NCBI RefSeq assembly: GCF_010727605.1
Contig: NZ_AP022568.1
Span: 5,332,001-5,396,000 of the forward strand
Direction of reading: 5' to 3'
Source: Mycobacterium simiae
Lineage (GTDB): Bacteria > Actinomycetota > Actinomycetes > Mycobacteriales > Mycobacteriaceae
Length of the DNA stretch: 64,000 nucleotides
A program made the position numbers and the translations under genes. This document shows positions 63,921 through 64,000 of the stretch, one piece after another. Under the pieces are notes generated by a model, which was given only the letters and a program-made list of their open reading frames with translations, made no database searches and was not told the origin of the DNA. Position 1 is the stretch's first letter, and every line of letters starts with the position of its first letter.

Positions 63921-64000
63921 ATGGGATGGACGGTGGCTCGGCGACTCGGTGCGGCTCTTGCGGGCATGGTGCTGGCCGGCAGCGGCGTCGCGCACGCCGC
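63921..64000 (+). CDS. Exported protein, 5' end only
   Basis: Only the first 26 codons are in the window, MGWTVARRLGAALAGMVLAG followed by SGVAHA. They form a signal peptide with an AHA cleavage site just before the window end. By gene order this could be the Rv1910c exported protein, but no mature sequence is available, so this is only a positional guess. Confidence 0.6.
   Translation, partial: MGWTVARRLGAALAGMVLAGSGVAHA

Overview
The window is a GC-rich actinobacterial chromosome segment that reads as Mycobacterium. The evidence is the furA-katG pair, a full-length ICL2-type isocitrate lyase, FadD31-, FadD35- and FadB5-like proteins, several cutinases, F420-type (LLM and PPOX) oxidoreductases and an LdtB-like L,D-transpeptidase. 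From about 43.6 kb to the end, many genes appear in the order of the M. tuberculosis Rv1932 (tpx) to Rv1910c block, from memory of that genome and read in reverse. About 70 genes are packed tightly on both strands. I saw no rRNA, tRNA, insertion sequence, prophage or CRISPR array.

1-13.9 kb is metabolic and envelope genes: the 3' end of an L-lactate permease, glucose-6-phosphate dehydrogenase behind an F420-type oxidoreductase, two cutinases, a glycosyltransferase, a DMT transporter whose start codon runs into a G8 tract, a thioredoxin-like protein, an overlapping MOSC/PPOX pair, a methyltransferase, a Rieske-FAD oxidoreductase and an L,D-transpeptidase. 14.0-16.7 kb is furA-katG. 17-24.5 kb holds hydrolases and a compact operon (GT4 glycosyltransferase, methyltransferase, prenyltransferase/squalene-cyclase-like toroid protein) facing a second methyltransferase; its promoter overlaps a perfect palindrome. 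This is my best candidate for an uncharacterised pathway.

24.5-43.6 kb carries a GH16 glucanase, redox enzymes, an amino-acid permease, a divergent aldehyde dehydrogenase/hydroxyacid-oxoacid transhydrogenase pair, an HxlR regulator divergent from an alpha/beta hydrolase with two matching operators, a NYN-domain protein coupled to a nitronate monooxygenase, a FadD35-like ligase, and a MarR regulator coupled to an epimerase with two tandem operators. 43.6-64 kb is the Rv1910c-Rv1932-like block: tpx, GlxA-type regulator, DJ-1 protein, an SDR/NTF2 divergent pair with a KstR-like box, fadD31, an AtoE-type transporter, a serine-hydrolase lipoprotein, small exported proteins, aceA and fadB5.

Three gene remnants are readable: a 5' fragment of a methyltransferase (28.0 kb), a 3' fragment of an acyl-CoA synthetase overlapping a perfect 18-bp hairpin (43.5 kb), and a frameshifted ArsR regulator (62.1 kb). 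Gene packing is extreme: several convergent pairs overlap at their stop codons and several co-directional pairs overlap start to stop. All functions are inferred from sequence reading; no searches were run.
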